From NCBI RefSeq assembly GCF_019175385.1, contig NC_083344.1, positions 65,720,782 through 65,784,781 on the forward strand: a DNA stretch of 64,000 nucleotides. The letters are read 5' to 3'. The position numbers and the translations under genes were made by a program. The stretch comes from Lycium barbarum (lineage: Eukaryota; Streptophyta; Magnoliopsida; Solanales; Solanaceae). Positions within the stretch are counted from its first letter, which is position 1. Each line of letters opens with the position of its first letter. This document shows, piece by piece, positions 22,986-32,754 of the stretch. The notes under the pieces are model-generated. The model did no database searches. It worked only from the letters and a program-made list of their open reading frames with translations, and was not told the origin of the DNA.

Positions 22986-23743
22986 ATTCCGTCGATTACC
23001 CCGCAGGGCCTTTGTCACATAATTTTAGGGCAGATCGGGGTCTTAGCAAATTTTTGGAACAATTTTGTAGCGGGTCCCACCCCCGGCTAAGTCGCACCAT
23101 TACCATGTCGCCTTTCTGAATCTTAAACATTCACCTTCATACACATATACATGTGATTACGGATAACCCACGGATTTAAGTCTTCGTCCCACGAATTCCG
23201 CCTCCAAATAATCGGTGGAATCTGATAAAATATCACCGTAAGGTGTCCTCCGGCCACTGGCAGAAGAAAACTAAAGTCCGACAAGCATTGCGGGACCTCT
23301 TTGTACTTAGTCTACATATTTACTTCCATATTTCTGGAAAAATTTGGGCAGAGGTTCCTCTGTTTTTCTTACTGTCCGAAACCTGTACACCAGAAATACC
23401 AATTATGCCTCACAGGGCCAACACATATACACACACATACATATCATATCAGGTCGTATCGCAGCCACACGGGGCTGATAACCTCAAGTAAGAATTATAA
23501 CGTCGTCGACACCTACCACACCTTCCCAACTCGACAGCATCGGAGGCACTTTCCTGTTTACTTTCATCCGGGATTTCTAGACTCACATTGCCGGTGGGGA
23601 CATCTCAGTCGCCCTTGCCTTTGGTCACTAGGTCTCTAATCCTTTTAAATTTCCGTCGTCTTCATAGAACAGCATTTTACAGATATCATACACATATCGA
23701 AAATTCTAGGAAACTTACGTACTCATAACTGATCAACTCGGGT
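22986..23743 (-). mobile_element. Internal sequence of B between 5S-like segment and ORF
   Basis: No protein motif recognised. On the minus strand a GACCCCGATCTGCC region precedes the 5S-like part. CA-rich tracts occur near 23428-23450. Open frames on the plus strand here (23243-23639) look like chance. Confidence 0.5.
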
Positions 23744-24259
23744 CTAACCTGGGGAGCTGCCGTGGGAACTGTGTCCCTCATCATCGTCGTCGGTCTGGCC
23801 CCCAGTGTTACCTGCATCTGAATCGGAGGAGTGTAGGTAGCCTGGCAATTCCTGGTTCACCGACGACCAGGACAAAGGGCTGGAATAGGGCGTAACACTC
23901 TCTGGGGAAGCCTGTCTAACATACTGCTCCACTACCGGAGCTGCTAGCACATCCTCGGGGATCTCCTCCTCCGGCGTCCCAGAGGAGTGCTCTAGTGGCT
24001 CAGCCTCGGGGCTATCCTCCTCCCTGGGAGTAAGAAACTCTGGAGGTATCGTCGCTGGGTCCTCCGAAGGGTCGGTATCATAACTGTCTTCCCTGGGAGC
24101 CTCTGCTCTGGGGATCAAAAACTCTGGAGGAATTGTCTCTGGATCCTCCGAAGGATCTGTCTCAATCGAGTAGCTGGGGATCTGCATACTCGGTCCTGGT
24201 GATGTCCTAGGGGCCTTATTAGCACCCCCATCCCCATCATCCGAAGCGCTCCTCTTCAT
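23744..24259 (-). CDS. Acidic, repeat-bearing 171-aa protein of B (gag position), function unknown
   Basis: I do not recognise this protein. It lies where gag would lie, 271 bp after the primer site, and starts MKRSASDDGDGG 22 bases after a possible splice acceptor. It has no zinc knuckle, no capsid-like region and no membrane segment. The sequence is very rich in Pro, Glu, Asp and Ser and is probably disordered. It carries two copies of a motif, DPSEDPETIPPEFLIPR and DPSEDPATIPPEFLTPR, about 35 residues apart. A Ser/Gly/Asp-rich C-terminus contains a DDDDE run. The frame is fully open with a normal TAG stop, in contrast to the decayed genes around it. It may be the only protein B makes. It could instead be a diverged Gag head cut off by deletion, as A's Gag also begins with an acidic Pro-rich part. 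Confidence 0.6.
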   Translation of the reverse strand: MKRSASDDGDGGANKAPRTSPGPSMQIPSYSIETDPSEDPETIPPEFLIPRAEAPREDSYDTDPSEDPATIPPEFLTPREEDSPEAEPLEHSSGTPEEEIPEDVLAAPVVEQYVRQASPESVTPYSSPLSWSSVNQELPGYLHSSDSDAGNTGGQTDDDDEGHSSHGSSPG

Positions 24260-24450
24260 TATTTATCAACCTACGATCACCTGCAGGAAGAGGGTCAGAA
24301 ACATTTTCCCCAAATACCGACACTTCTGCTCTTCTGGAGCCTCGCTGTAGATACAGCAATTCGTAGGGGAGAATCATCCTAATCATATAGCTTTACCGCA
24401 CGATCTAAGAATCCAAAGAAGGGTAAAATCCTAAATGCCCTGTAGCTTCC

Positions 24451-24486
24451 TGTTTATAGATGTGGTGCACAACACATCGATAAACA
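24451..24486 (-). promoter_or_regulatory. Leader hairpin of B with palindromic loop GTGCAC
   Basis: Arms 24451-24464 and 24473-24486 pair at 13 of 14 positions. The 8-base loop (24465-24472) contains GTGCAC. Same position after the primer site and same downstream block as in A. Confidence 0.7.
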
Positions 24487-24529
24487 AGACTCTACGAGGC
24501 ACGACCTGTAGACATTCTGAGGACAAACT

Positions 24530-24541
24530 GCTCTGATACCA
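24530..24541 (-). promoter_or_regulatory. Primer-binding site of B (initiator Met tRNA)
   Basis: GCTCTGATACCA on the plus strand is the exact complement of TGGTATCAGAGC. It lies four bases inside the 5' LTR. Confidence 0.95.
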
Positions 24542-24545
24542 CTTT

Positions 24546-27484
24546 TGTCACGACCCAGCCCCGTGGGCCGCGACTGGCACCCTATCTGGGTACCCAGACC
24601 AAACCGCATATTCATTTCCCAAATCCGAGCATGTTCCAAAAATTCATAAAAGTCATATCAAACTGAATCTTTATCAAATATGTCTTAAGCGGTCGCACAA
24701 ATCAAAATGCCATATCAAATACAAACTGAGCGGCGGAATAGACATCGCCGGTCGAAGGTGCAAACATAAGCATAAGGGCCATTTAGGGCCATCAAAACAA
24801 ACGGACCGCTTTAAGACCAGAAAACAAATCAAACAAACATATATAGGACCCTCGCCCCACATATATGACTACAGGCCTCTACGAACTCAAAACAAAGACA
24901 TATGGTGAGACAGGGCCCCGCCGTACCCAAATCGTCAAATATACAGAGCATATACATAGCAAGAGGAGTCTGTACCAAAAGTGGACTCCGGATCAGAAGG
25001 AGTACTCCAAAATAACAGAAAGTGAAGCCTACAGTGGAGGATCACCAATGTCTGTACCTGCGGGCATGAAACGCAGCCCCCGAAGAAAGGGGGTCAGTAC
25101 GAAATATGTACAGAGTGTGTAAAGCACGGAGTACAGAAATATGGATCAAAACTGAAAGCAAATCAGATAACAAAGTGGAGTACAAATCAGTATGTCAAAA
25201 TCCGTATCAAAGTCATATACGTATACATAATGCAAACGAAATCATGCAAACGCTTAAGAACGTGGTCGCCACTCCGACTATGGCGCCACACACAGCATAA
25301 CACCAGAAAGTTTCAAATCTCCGTATCTCCGAACATAAACACAAACATAGGTGAGCGTATCGCATCACGAGCCATATCACAGCATAACTCCAAACGGAAC
25401 CCGGCCGTATGGCGAAGCCTCGGGAACCGTAACACAGCATACGGCCGAATTATTGTAAGGCGCACGAATCATAACCGGCCCGGGAACCGGTGAACGAAGT
25501 CATAATAAGGCACGAGCGGAGTCGTGAGCAAACAAATGCAATTCATATTTCAAAATAGCCTTTCAAAACTTAGTAGTCTCATAAGTCATTTCATAGTACA
25601 AAATAATCGAATACTTAGTCGATACAAAGTTTCATTTCACAAAGCGTTTCCAAAATATTACGTATGGCTCAAAACGTAACTTAGCATATCATAGTATTCA
25701 AAAAATAACTCGTAGGAGGAAGTTCCAAAACCGAAAGTATCATATCAAACTTTATTCAAAAGGACAGCCCAATAAGACAAATAGGGCGTCTCGGGGTTAG
25801 CGGGCCCACCTCGAGTCGAATTGAGGTGGCGAACATAATTTACGAACATTTAGGGGCCAAAAGTTCATACGTAATCATTTCTAAGTTACCCGACCACGTT
25901 TCGATAGGTTTCGAACGATTGGTGGCATTCTAGCCAAAATAGAGCCCTTAGGCTTCAATTGAATTGAATGAATAGTAACTTTTTTGTGGATCGGGTTTCG
26001 AGGAGCAGAGATGCTCCGGAGGTTCCAATATTCACCTAGCATACTAAGACATGCCAAACGAAGAAGTGGGAAGCTTTACATACCTTACAGACGTCGTATG
26101 CTCTCCCAAAAGTCAAGTCCCGCTTCGTCTGAAATCTGCAAATGGTCAAAGTTACCAATTGAGATTCTTAGGCTTAAAAATGCCATTAACTTAATTTTTG
26201 CCTACCGAAATTTCGGCAGCATTTCCCCTATAAATCTAACACCCCCGAGACTTAGCTCGGCTCAAAATACATCAACAACCACAACCCACACATCAACAAC
26301 AACACAAATCATAATCAAACCACTCTAACTTCAAAGGTCCACCTTACTACACAAGTTGGAGATCTTTCATTCAAACTTCAAAATCCCAAATCTATATCCA
26401 TATTATTGTATTCATTCTCTCATTCAAGATTATGCCAACACATTCCAAATACATTCCGTGCCATACACGAAATTGCCCAAAATCCATTACTTTCCATAAT
26501 TCTTTCAAAACATCAAAACTTACAACGAACATTCTAACTTGCGTCGTTTCATTCCGAATTCATTAATATCAACAATAAATCATATTTAAAGTCCTTAGTA
26601 CCACAGATATACAATGATATACGTAAATATACAAAAGGCATACACTTTCCGATGATGTCCGAAATCATTTTTCAACGCCAATTTAATTCATCAATCGATC
26701 ATTTGCGTCTTAAAGGTTATAACGACACAACTAACGAACTAAATAGGATTCAATTCACCTCCCCTTCTAACTCTCATGGCTCACGGCCACACACCAACAC
26801 ACACACACACACGGCTGCACACACATACACTACTACCACAAAATTCTCATTTCATTTCATTCATCATAACATTCGTACCAATTCCATAACACAAAAGTGG
26901 AAGAATTCTTACCTTTTCTTGAAAACCCGACTTGTCGCAAACGAGGTGCTTGTGCCAAACTAATTATACCCCGTTGAAGAGGGCCTTGAGTACTTCACAA
27001 CTATGTGGAAACTAAGATTTTTGGATTGAACAAGGGCTAGAAATTTTTTTTTCTTTCTCTCCTCCTCACTCTCGGCCGAGAGCCTTTCTTATGGACTAGC
27101 TCACTTTTTTTTTGTTGTGTGGTTATTGTTCTTGATAATTAGCAAGACATCTTGATATATATCCATTAGTAATGGTCATGTGCATAGCACATGACACAAA
27201 AAAAAAATGGGTTTGGGCCTTGGCCTTTGGCCGGCCACCCTACAATTTTGGGCTTCAATTTTTGTTGTCCAATTCTTGGCCCAATTCATTAAAAGTCCCG
27301 TTTTGTAATTCCCGAAACTAATTTCCGAAATTCCAAATTTACCCTCGGCCTTTCCCGAGGTCTTGACATTAATGATTCCATAACCAACATGGTCCTATGC
27401 ACAAAAAATCAAAATATTTCCTTATAACATACAAGTCGTAATTATTTCTCGATTTCCAATTATACGAAAACACGGGACATAACA
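24546..27484 (-). repeat. 5' LTR of B (2,939 bp)
   Basis: Same length as the 3' copy at 17628-20566 and nearly identical. The near-palindrome around CCGAAATTTCGG is at 26202-26219, a CA microsatellite at about 26796-26813, and the TATATATC box with splice donor lie toward 27160 and 26912. It would promote transcription toward lower coordinates, opposite to A. Confidence 0.95.
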
Positions 27485-27489
27485 CTTAT

Positions 27490-28430
27490 GTGGCATTCTT
27501 GGGCCATATTGTCGGCTCAGATGGTATTCGGGTCGATACGCAGAAGATTGAGGCTGTATAGAATTGGCCCAGGCCTACTACACCGACAGAGGTGCGCAGT
27601 ATTCTGGGATTAGCCGGATATTATCGCAGGTTCGTGGAGAATTGTTCTTCTATTGCAGCACCACTGACGAAGCTTACTCAGAAAGCAGCGAAATTTCAGT
27701 GGGCAGATGCCTGCGAGCGCAGTTTCCAGCTGTTGAAAGAAAAATTAATTACAGCCCCAGTGTTAACTCTTCCAGAAGGATCAGACGGGTATGTTTTCTT
27801 CTGTGATGCCTCTGGTATTGGGATAGGTTGCGTGTTGATGCAGCACGGTCGAGTCATAGCCTATGCTTCCCGACAGCTCAGACCGCACGAGAAGAATTAT
27901 CCCACTCATGATCTTGAGTTAGCCGCGGTGATTCATGCTTTGAAGATTTGGCGGTATTATTTATATGGGGTCCACGTTGATATTTATACGGACCATAAGA
28001 GTCTCCAGTATATTTTTAAGCAGAAAGAACTAAATTTGCGGCAGAGAAGATGGCTTGAATTATTGAAAGATTATGACGTTGATATTCTGTATCATCCTGG
28101 AAAAGCCAATGTGGTAGCGGATGCACTTAGCCGCAAGTCCATGGGCAGTTTAGCTGATGTACCATCTGATAAGAAAGACTTGGTTCGTGAAATTTATCAG
28201 CTGGCCAACCTTGGAGTTCGTTTGGCGGATTCTGGAGATTCTGGGATTTCTGTTCGTGCAGCTGCTGAATCATCTATTATAGCAAAGGTAAAGCAGCGTC
28301 AGTTTGAAGATCCTATCAGTGTTCAGTACAGAGAGGTGGCCCTTAATAAAGACAAGACTCCATTTGAAATTTCACCTGAAGGGGTATTATTATATGAAGG
28401 CAGATTCTGTGTTCCGGATGTTGCAGGCTT
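27490..28430 (+). pseudogene. RT thumb and RNase H of A, after insertion B
   Basis: Continues A's pol in frame from 17627. It starts YVAFLGHIVGSDGI, the end of the reverse transcriptase connection, with a TAG at 27559, most simply CAG to TAG. RNase H follows: catalytic Asp in [12 protein letters not shown], Glu in HDLELAAV, Asp in [11 protein letters not shown], and the C-terminal DALSRK near 28115. RNase H would degrade the RNA template during reverse transcription. From 27562 the frame is open to 29745, so this half of pol is well preserved. A linker of about 90 residues leads to integrase. Confidence 0.93.
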
Positions 28431-29745
28431 ACGGCGACAAATTATGGGCGAGGCGCATCATGCACGGTATTCTGTTCATCCTGGTTCCACAAAAATGTAT
28501 CACGATCTCAGAAGTTTGTATTGGTGGGACGGTATGAAGAAAGATATTGCAGAGTTCGTTAGTCAGTGCCCGAATTGCCAGCAGGTTAAAATTGAACACC
28601 AGAAGCCCGGTGGGTTATTACAGGAGATGGAAATTCCAGCCTGGAAATGGGAGATGATTAATATGGATTTCGTTGTTGGGTTACCGCGCACTCCACGCAG
28701 GTACGATTCTATTTGGGTTATTGTTGACCAATTGACGAAATCAGCCCACTTTTTTCCAGTCCGGACTACTTATTCGGCTGAGGACTACGCTAGATTGTAC
28801 ATCAGAGAGATAGTCAGACTTCACGGAGTCCCTGTATCTATTATTACTGACCGAGGTGCCCAATTTACGGCAAATTTCTGGAGGTCATTTCAGGAAGGAT
28901 TAGGGACTCAGGTGAGCCTCAGTACAGCTTTTCATCCTCAGTCCGACGGGCAGGCCGAGCGCACTATTCAGACACTGGAAGATATGTTGCGGGCCTGCAT
29001 TATTGATTTCAGAGGCAGCTGGGATGATCATTTGCCGCTTATTGAATTTTCTTATAATAACAGTTATCACTCCAGCATTCAGATGGCACCGTATGAAGCC
29101 CTTTATGGCAGAAAATACAGATCTCCTATTGGTTGGTTCGACGTGGGCGAGACTAAGTTAATTGGGCCAGATGTGATCCAGGAAGCAGTAAATAAGGTAA
29201 AACTTATTCGGGAGCGATTATTGGCTGCTCAGAGTCGACAGAAAGCTTATGCAGACAGACGACGTCGACCGTTAGAGTTCCAGATTGGCGACTGGGTGTT
29301 TCTGAAGGTGTCGCCTATGAAGGGTGTTATGAGATTCGGTAAGAAGGGAAAGTTGAGCCCGCGGTATATCGGCCCATATCAGATCGTGCGAAAGATAGGC
29401 GAGGTCGCCTACGAGCTAGACTTACCATCCGATTTGGAGGCAGTACACCCGGTATTTCATGTGTCTATGTTGCGGAAGTGTGTCGGTGATCCTTCCAGGA
29501 TATTCCCAGTGGACGACATTCAGGTAACGGAGCATTTGTCCTATGAGGAGCAGCCTATAACCATTTTGGACCGACAGGTACGGAGACTACGCACTAAGGA
29601 AGTGCCTTCTGTTAAAGTCCTGTGGCGCAACAACAACCGGAAAGAAATGACCTGGGAGTCGGAGGATGAGATGAAGAAGAAATACCCTCATTTATTTCCT
29701 GCGGCCACAGGTAATTTAAAATTTCAAGTTTGTTGTATTGATTGA
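28431..29745 (+). CDS. Integrase with chromodomain of A
   Basis: Integrase joins the new DNA copy to the genome. The zinc-binding His-His-Cys-Cys domain is seen as [10 protein letters not shown]...CPNCQQVK (28446-28590). The catalytic D-D-E core has Asp in NMDFVVGL, Asp in ITDRGAQFT and Glu in DGQAERTIQ, all present. The GPY-type motif [11 protein letters not shown] lies near 29356. The chromodomain is at the end ([20 protein letters not shown], about 29605-29695), which is the mark of chromoviruses and is thought to target heterochromatin. The frame is open from 27562 to the TGA at 29743-29745. With stops upstream it can be made only by readthrough or internal initiation, so it is probably silent. 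Confidence 0.93.
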
Positions 29746-29843
29746 CGAATGAGTTATGTGTGCTAATTGTAAAGGGAGACTTCCCCGTTACATTATAAGA
29801 CTAATTTAACATTCGGGAACGAATGTTCTTAAGGGGGGGAGAA
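29746..29843 (+). promoter_or_regulatory. 3' leader and polypurine tract of A
   Basis: After the stop come 85 bp with the near-palindrome CATTCGGGAACGAATG, then AAGGGGGGGAGAA (29831-29843) directly before the 3' LTR. This is the plus-strand primer. Confidence 0.9.
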
Positions 29844-32749
29844 TGTTATATCCCGTGTCTTCGTATAGTTGGAAATCGTGAAAATAATTAAGACTTGTAT
29901 GTTACAAGGAAATAATTTGATTTTAGCTAATATGTTATGTTGTTTATGGAAGTATTGGTGCAAAGACCTCGAGGAAGTCCAAGGGCAAAAATTGGAATTT
30001 CGGAAATTGGTTTCGGGAATTAAAAAACGAGAGTTTTAATGAATTGGGCTCAACCAAAAACTTAAGAAAATTGAGGCGCAAACTTAAGGGGTGGCCAGCC
30101 AAGAGGCTTGGCCCAAGCCCCATTTAAATGGTCATGTGATTTCCATGTGACCATTTAAGCAAGCATAATATATCCATGTATATCCATAGAATGTTCAAGA
30201 AAAAAAAATTGAATTGAAGAACCTCCAAAAAGGAGCTCTCGGCCGAGCAACAAGAAAAAGAGAAAAATAATTTCCAAGCTTTGATCTTAATCCAAAAATC
30301 TTGTTCTTCTTGAATTGTAGTAAGTTCAAGACGCTCTCCGACGGGATACAATTAGTTTAGCGAGAGAGCGACGTTTGCGGCAAGTCTGAATTTCAAGAAA
30401 AAGGTAAGATTTCTATGTTTTTATGTTATGGAATGGATATATATGCTATAGTGATTAGGGTGGCATGAAGATTTTGGAATTGTGTTGTGCTTGAGCATGG
30501 CCGTGTGTGTGTGTGAAGGGTGTGTTTGGCCGTGAGCCATGTTGGTGTGGAAGGGGAGTGAATTTGATTTTGTTTAGTTTGTTAGTTACCTCGTTGTGAC
30601 ATTTATGACGTAAATGAATCTTTAACGAATTGAATTGGCATCGGAAATGGTTGCGGATTATTATGAGAAAGTATATGATTTTGGTATATTCGCATATATC
30701 CTTGTATAATTATGATAATAAGACTTCAAATGTGACTTATGGTTGTTGTTAATGAATTTGGAATGAAACAATGCGAGTTAGTATGTTCGTCGTAGTTGTT
30801 GACATTTCGGATGAAATATGGAAAGTGATGAACTCCTAGAACTTATGTATATTGTTTGGAACATAATTGGGATGTGTTTGAATAACCTTGAATGAGTGAA
30901 TTAACACAATAAAGTGGACATTAGTTTGGTATTGTGAAGTTTGAATGAAAATTGTCAACTTATATAGAAAGGAAGAATATTGAAGTTAGAGTGCTTTAGT
31001 TGTGGTTTATGTTGTTCGTGATGTTTGGGTTGTTGTTGTTGGTATTTATTGAGCCGAGCTAAGTCTCGGGGGTGTTATATATATAGGGGAAATGCTGCCG
31101 AAATTTCGGTAGGCAAAAATGAAGTTAAGGGAATTCTTAAGCCTTAGAATCTCTAAATTGGTAACTTTGACCATTTGCAGATTCTGGACGAAACGGAATT
31201 TGAGTTCGGGGTGAGCACAGGACGTTTATAAGGTATGTAAGGCTCCCCACCCCTTCTTTTGGCATGTCTTAGTATGCTAAGTTGATATTGGAACCCCGGG
31301 AGCAATTTTGCTCCCCGAAATCCGAATTAGAGAATGGCTACTATTCATTCAATTCAATTGAAGCTTAAAGATCCTATTTAGACTAAAAAGTAACCAAACG
31401 TCTGAAACTCATGCAAAGGTAGTCGGATCACTTCGAAACCTTTATGTATGATCCCATAGACCCCAAATGTCCGTAATTCATGTTCGCCACCTCGACTTGA
31501 CCCGAGGTGGGCCCGCTAACCCCGAGATGCCTTATTTGTTCTATTAGGCTCTCTTTTTTTGGAAACGTTTTGATAAGGGATCTTCGGTTATGAAATTGTC
31601 TTCTCTGAAAGAATGTTTTGATTACTATAATGTACTAAACTATATTTTGAGCCATACTTACCACTTTGAGAACACCTTTGTGAAATGAACTTCCGTACTA
31701 ACAAATTATTCGACTACTTTGATTAATGAGATGACTTATGATGTAATCAAGTTTCGAAAGACTATTTTGATGTACAAATTGCATTGTTGCTCACGACTCC
31801 GCTCGTGCCCTTATTATGACTTCGTTCACCGGTTCCCGGGCCGGTTATGATTCGTGCGTACTATGATAAATTCGGCCGTATGCTGTGTTACGGTTCCCGA
31901 GACCTCGCCATAGGGCCGGGTTCCGTTTGGAGTTATGCTGTGATATGGCTGGTGATATGTTATGCTGATTTGTGTGCTCGGGGATGTACGGAGATTTGAA
32001 CCTTCTGGTGTTATGGTGTGTGTGGCACCAGCGTCGGAGTGGTGACCACGTTCCTGAGCTTTGCATGATTTTATTTGCATTATGTGTATATGTTTTGATA
32101 CAAATTTTGATATATCATTCAGTACTTCCCGTTGTATCTGTTTGCTTTCAGTTGTGGCCCATATTTCTGTAGTCTATGCTTTACATACTCAGTACATCTT
32201 TCGTACTGACCCCCCCGGGGGCTGCGTTTCATGCCCGCAGGTACAGACACAGGTGATCCTCCACTGTAGGCTCCACTTTCTGCTATTTCGGGGTACTCCT
32301 CATTGATCCGGAGTCCACTTTTGGTATATATACCTTTTGCCATGTACATATTTCTGTATATCTGACTATTTGGGTACGGCGGGGCCCTGTCCCGTCATAT
32401 GATTCTGTCGGTCTGTTTAGAGGTCTGTGGACATGTTTGTGGGTTAGGGTCTTTCTGTATGGTTATGTGTATATGTTGTTTGGGCGATCTCATACGCTGA
32501 GGCGGCCGGTCCGCATATGTTTATACGTTGCTTTGTAGCCCTGTGTGGCCTTTGTTGGTGTTTGCTGTGTACAGGGTTATTTTGGATAGTCTGTAAAACA
32601 AAGGAAACTCTGCCGAAATTTTTCTAGAAATTATCTAAATTTGGAATATAGCCTTGTCGGCTCCTGCTATATATTTGAATGCATTTGATAGATGGGTTTG
32701 GGTGCCCAGATCGGGCACTAGTCACGGCCTACGGGGTTGGGTCGTGACA
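29844..32749 (+). repeat. 3' LTR of A (2,906 bp, complete)
   Basis: Runs from TGTTATATCCC to GTCGTGACA and shows the undeleted state of the LTR. A TATA-like region lies at about 30166-30180. A presumed first exon follows and ends at AAAAAG/GTAAGAT (GT at 30404). Also seen are the near-palindrome around CCGAAATTTCGG (31095-31112), the TCAGTAC...GTACTGA dyad (32189-32209), and a CCCCCCCGGGGG stretch right after it. Confidence 0.95.
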
Positions 32750-32754
32750 TATAC

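Larger units (their letters stand above)
24281..26912 (-). other. Predicted leader intron of B
   Basis: On the minus strand a consensus donor (AAAAG/GTAAGAAT, GT at 26912-26911) lies in the 5' LTR about 240 bp after a TATATATC box (27155-27164). An acceptor, CCCTCTTCCTGCAG (AG ends at 24281), lies just before the ORF start at 24259. Splicing would remove 2.6 kb with most of the LTR, the primer site and the hairpin. A has matching sites at 30404 (in its 3' LTR) and 15020. No transcript evidence is available here. Confidence 0.45.
17628..27484 (-). mobile_element. Non-autonomous LTR retrotransposon B, 9.86 kb, nested in pol of A
   Basis: Both ends and a perfect duplication CTTAT (17623-17627 and 27485-27489) are present. 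LTRs are both 2,939 bp and differ by a handful of substitutions per kilobase, so B is young. The LTRs resemble those of A at roughly 80% by eye, so B inserted into a relative. Between the LTRs (3,979 bp) it keeps the primer site, leader hairpin, one 171-codon acidic ORF, a 5S rRNA-like segment, a minisatellite, and only the integrase tail with chromodomain. Protease, reverse transcriptase, RNase H and the integrase core are gone. It would have to be mobilised by A-like enzymes. Confidence 0.96.
12098..32749 (+). mobile_element. Full-length Ty3-gypsy chromovirus A, 20.65 kb including nested B
   Basis: The element is bounded by TGTTATATCCC and GTCGTGACA with a perfect 5-bp duplication TATAC (12093-12097 and 32750-32754). 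Its order is 5' LTR, iMet primer site, leader hairpin, gag, protease, reverse transcriptase (interrupted by B), RNase H, integrase with chromodomain, polypurine tract, 3' LTR. Without B it is about 10.8 kb. LTRs differ by roughly 1% by eye plus a 188-bp deletion in the 5' copy, so the insertion is fairly young. The chromodomain and GPY-type integrase tail place it among Tekay/Del chromoviruses. Nonsense codons make it non-autonomous today. Confidence 0.96.
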
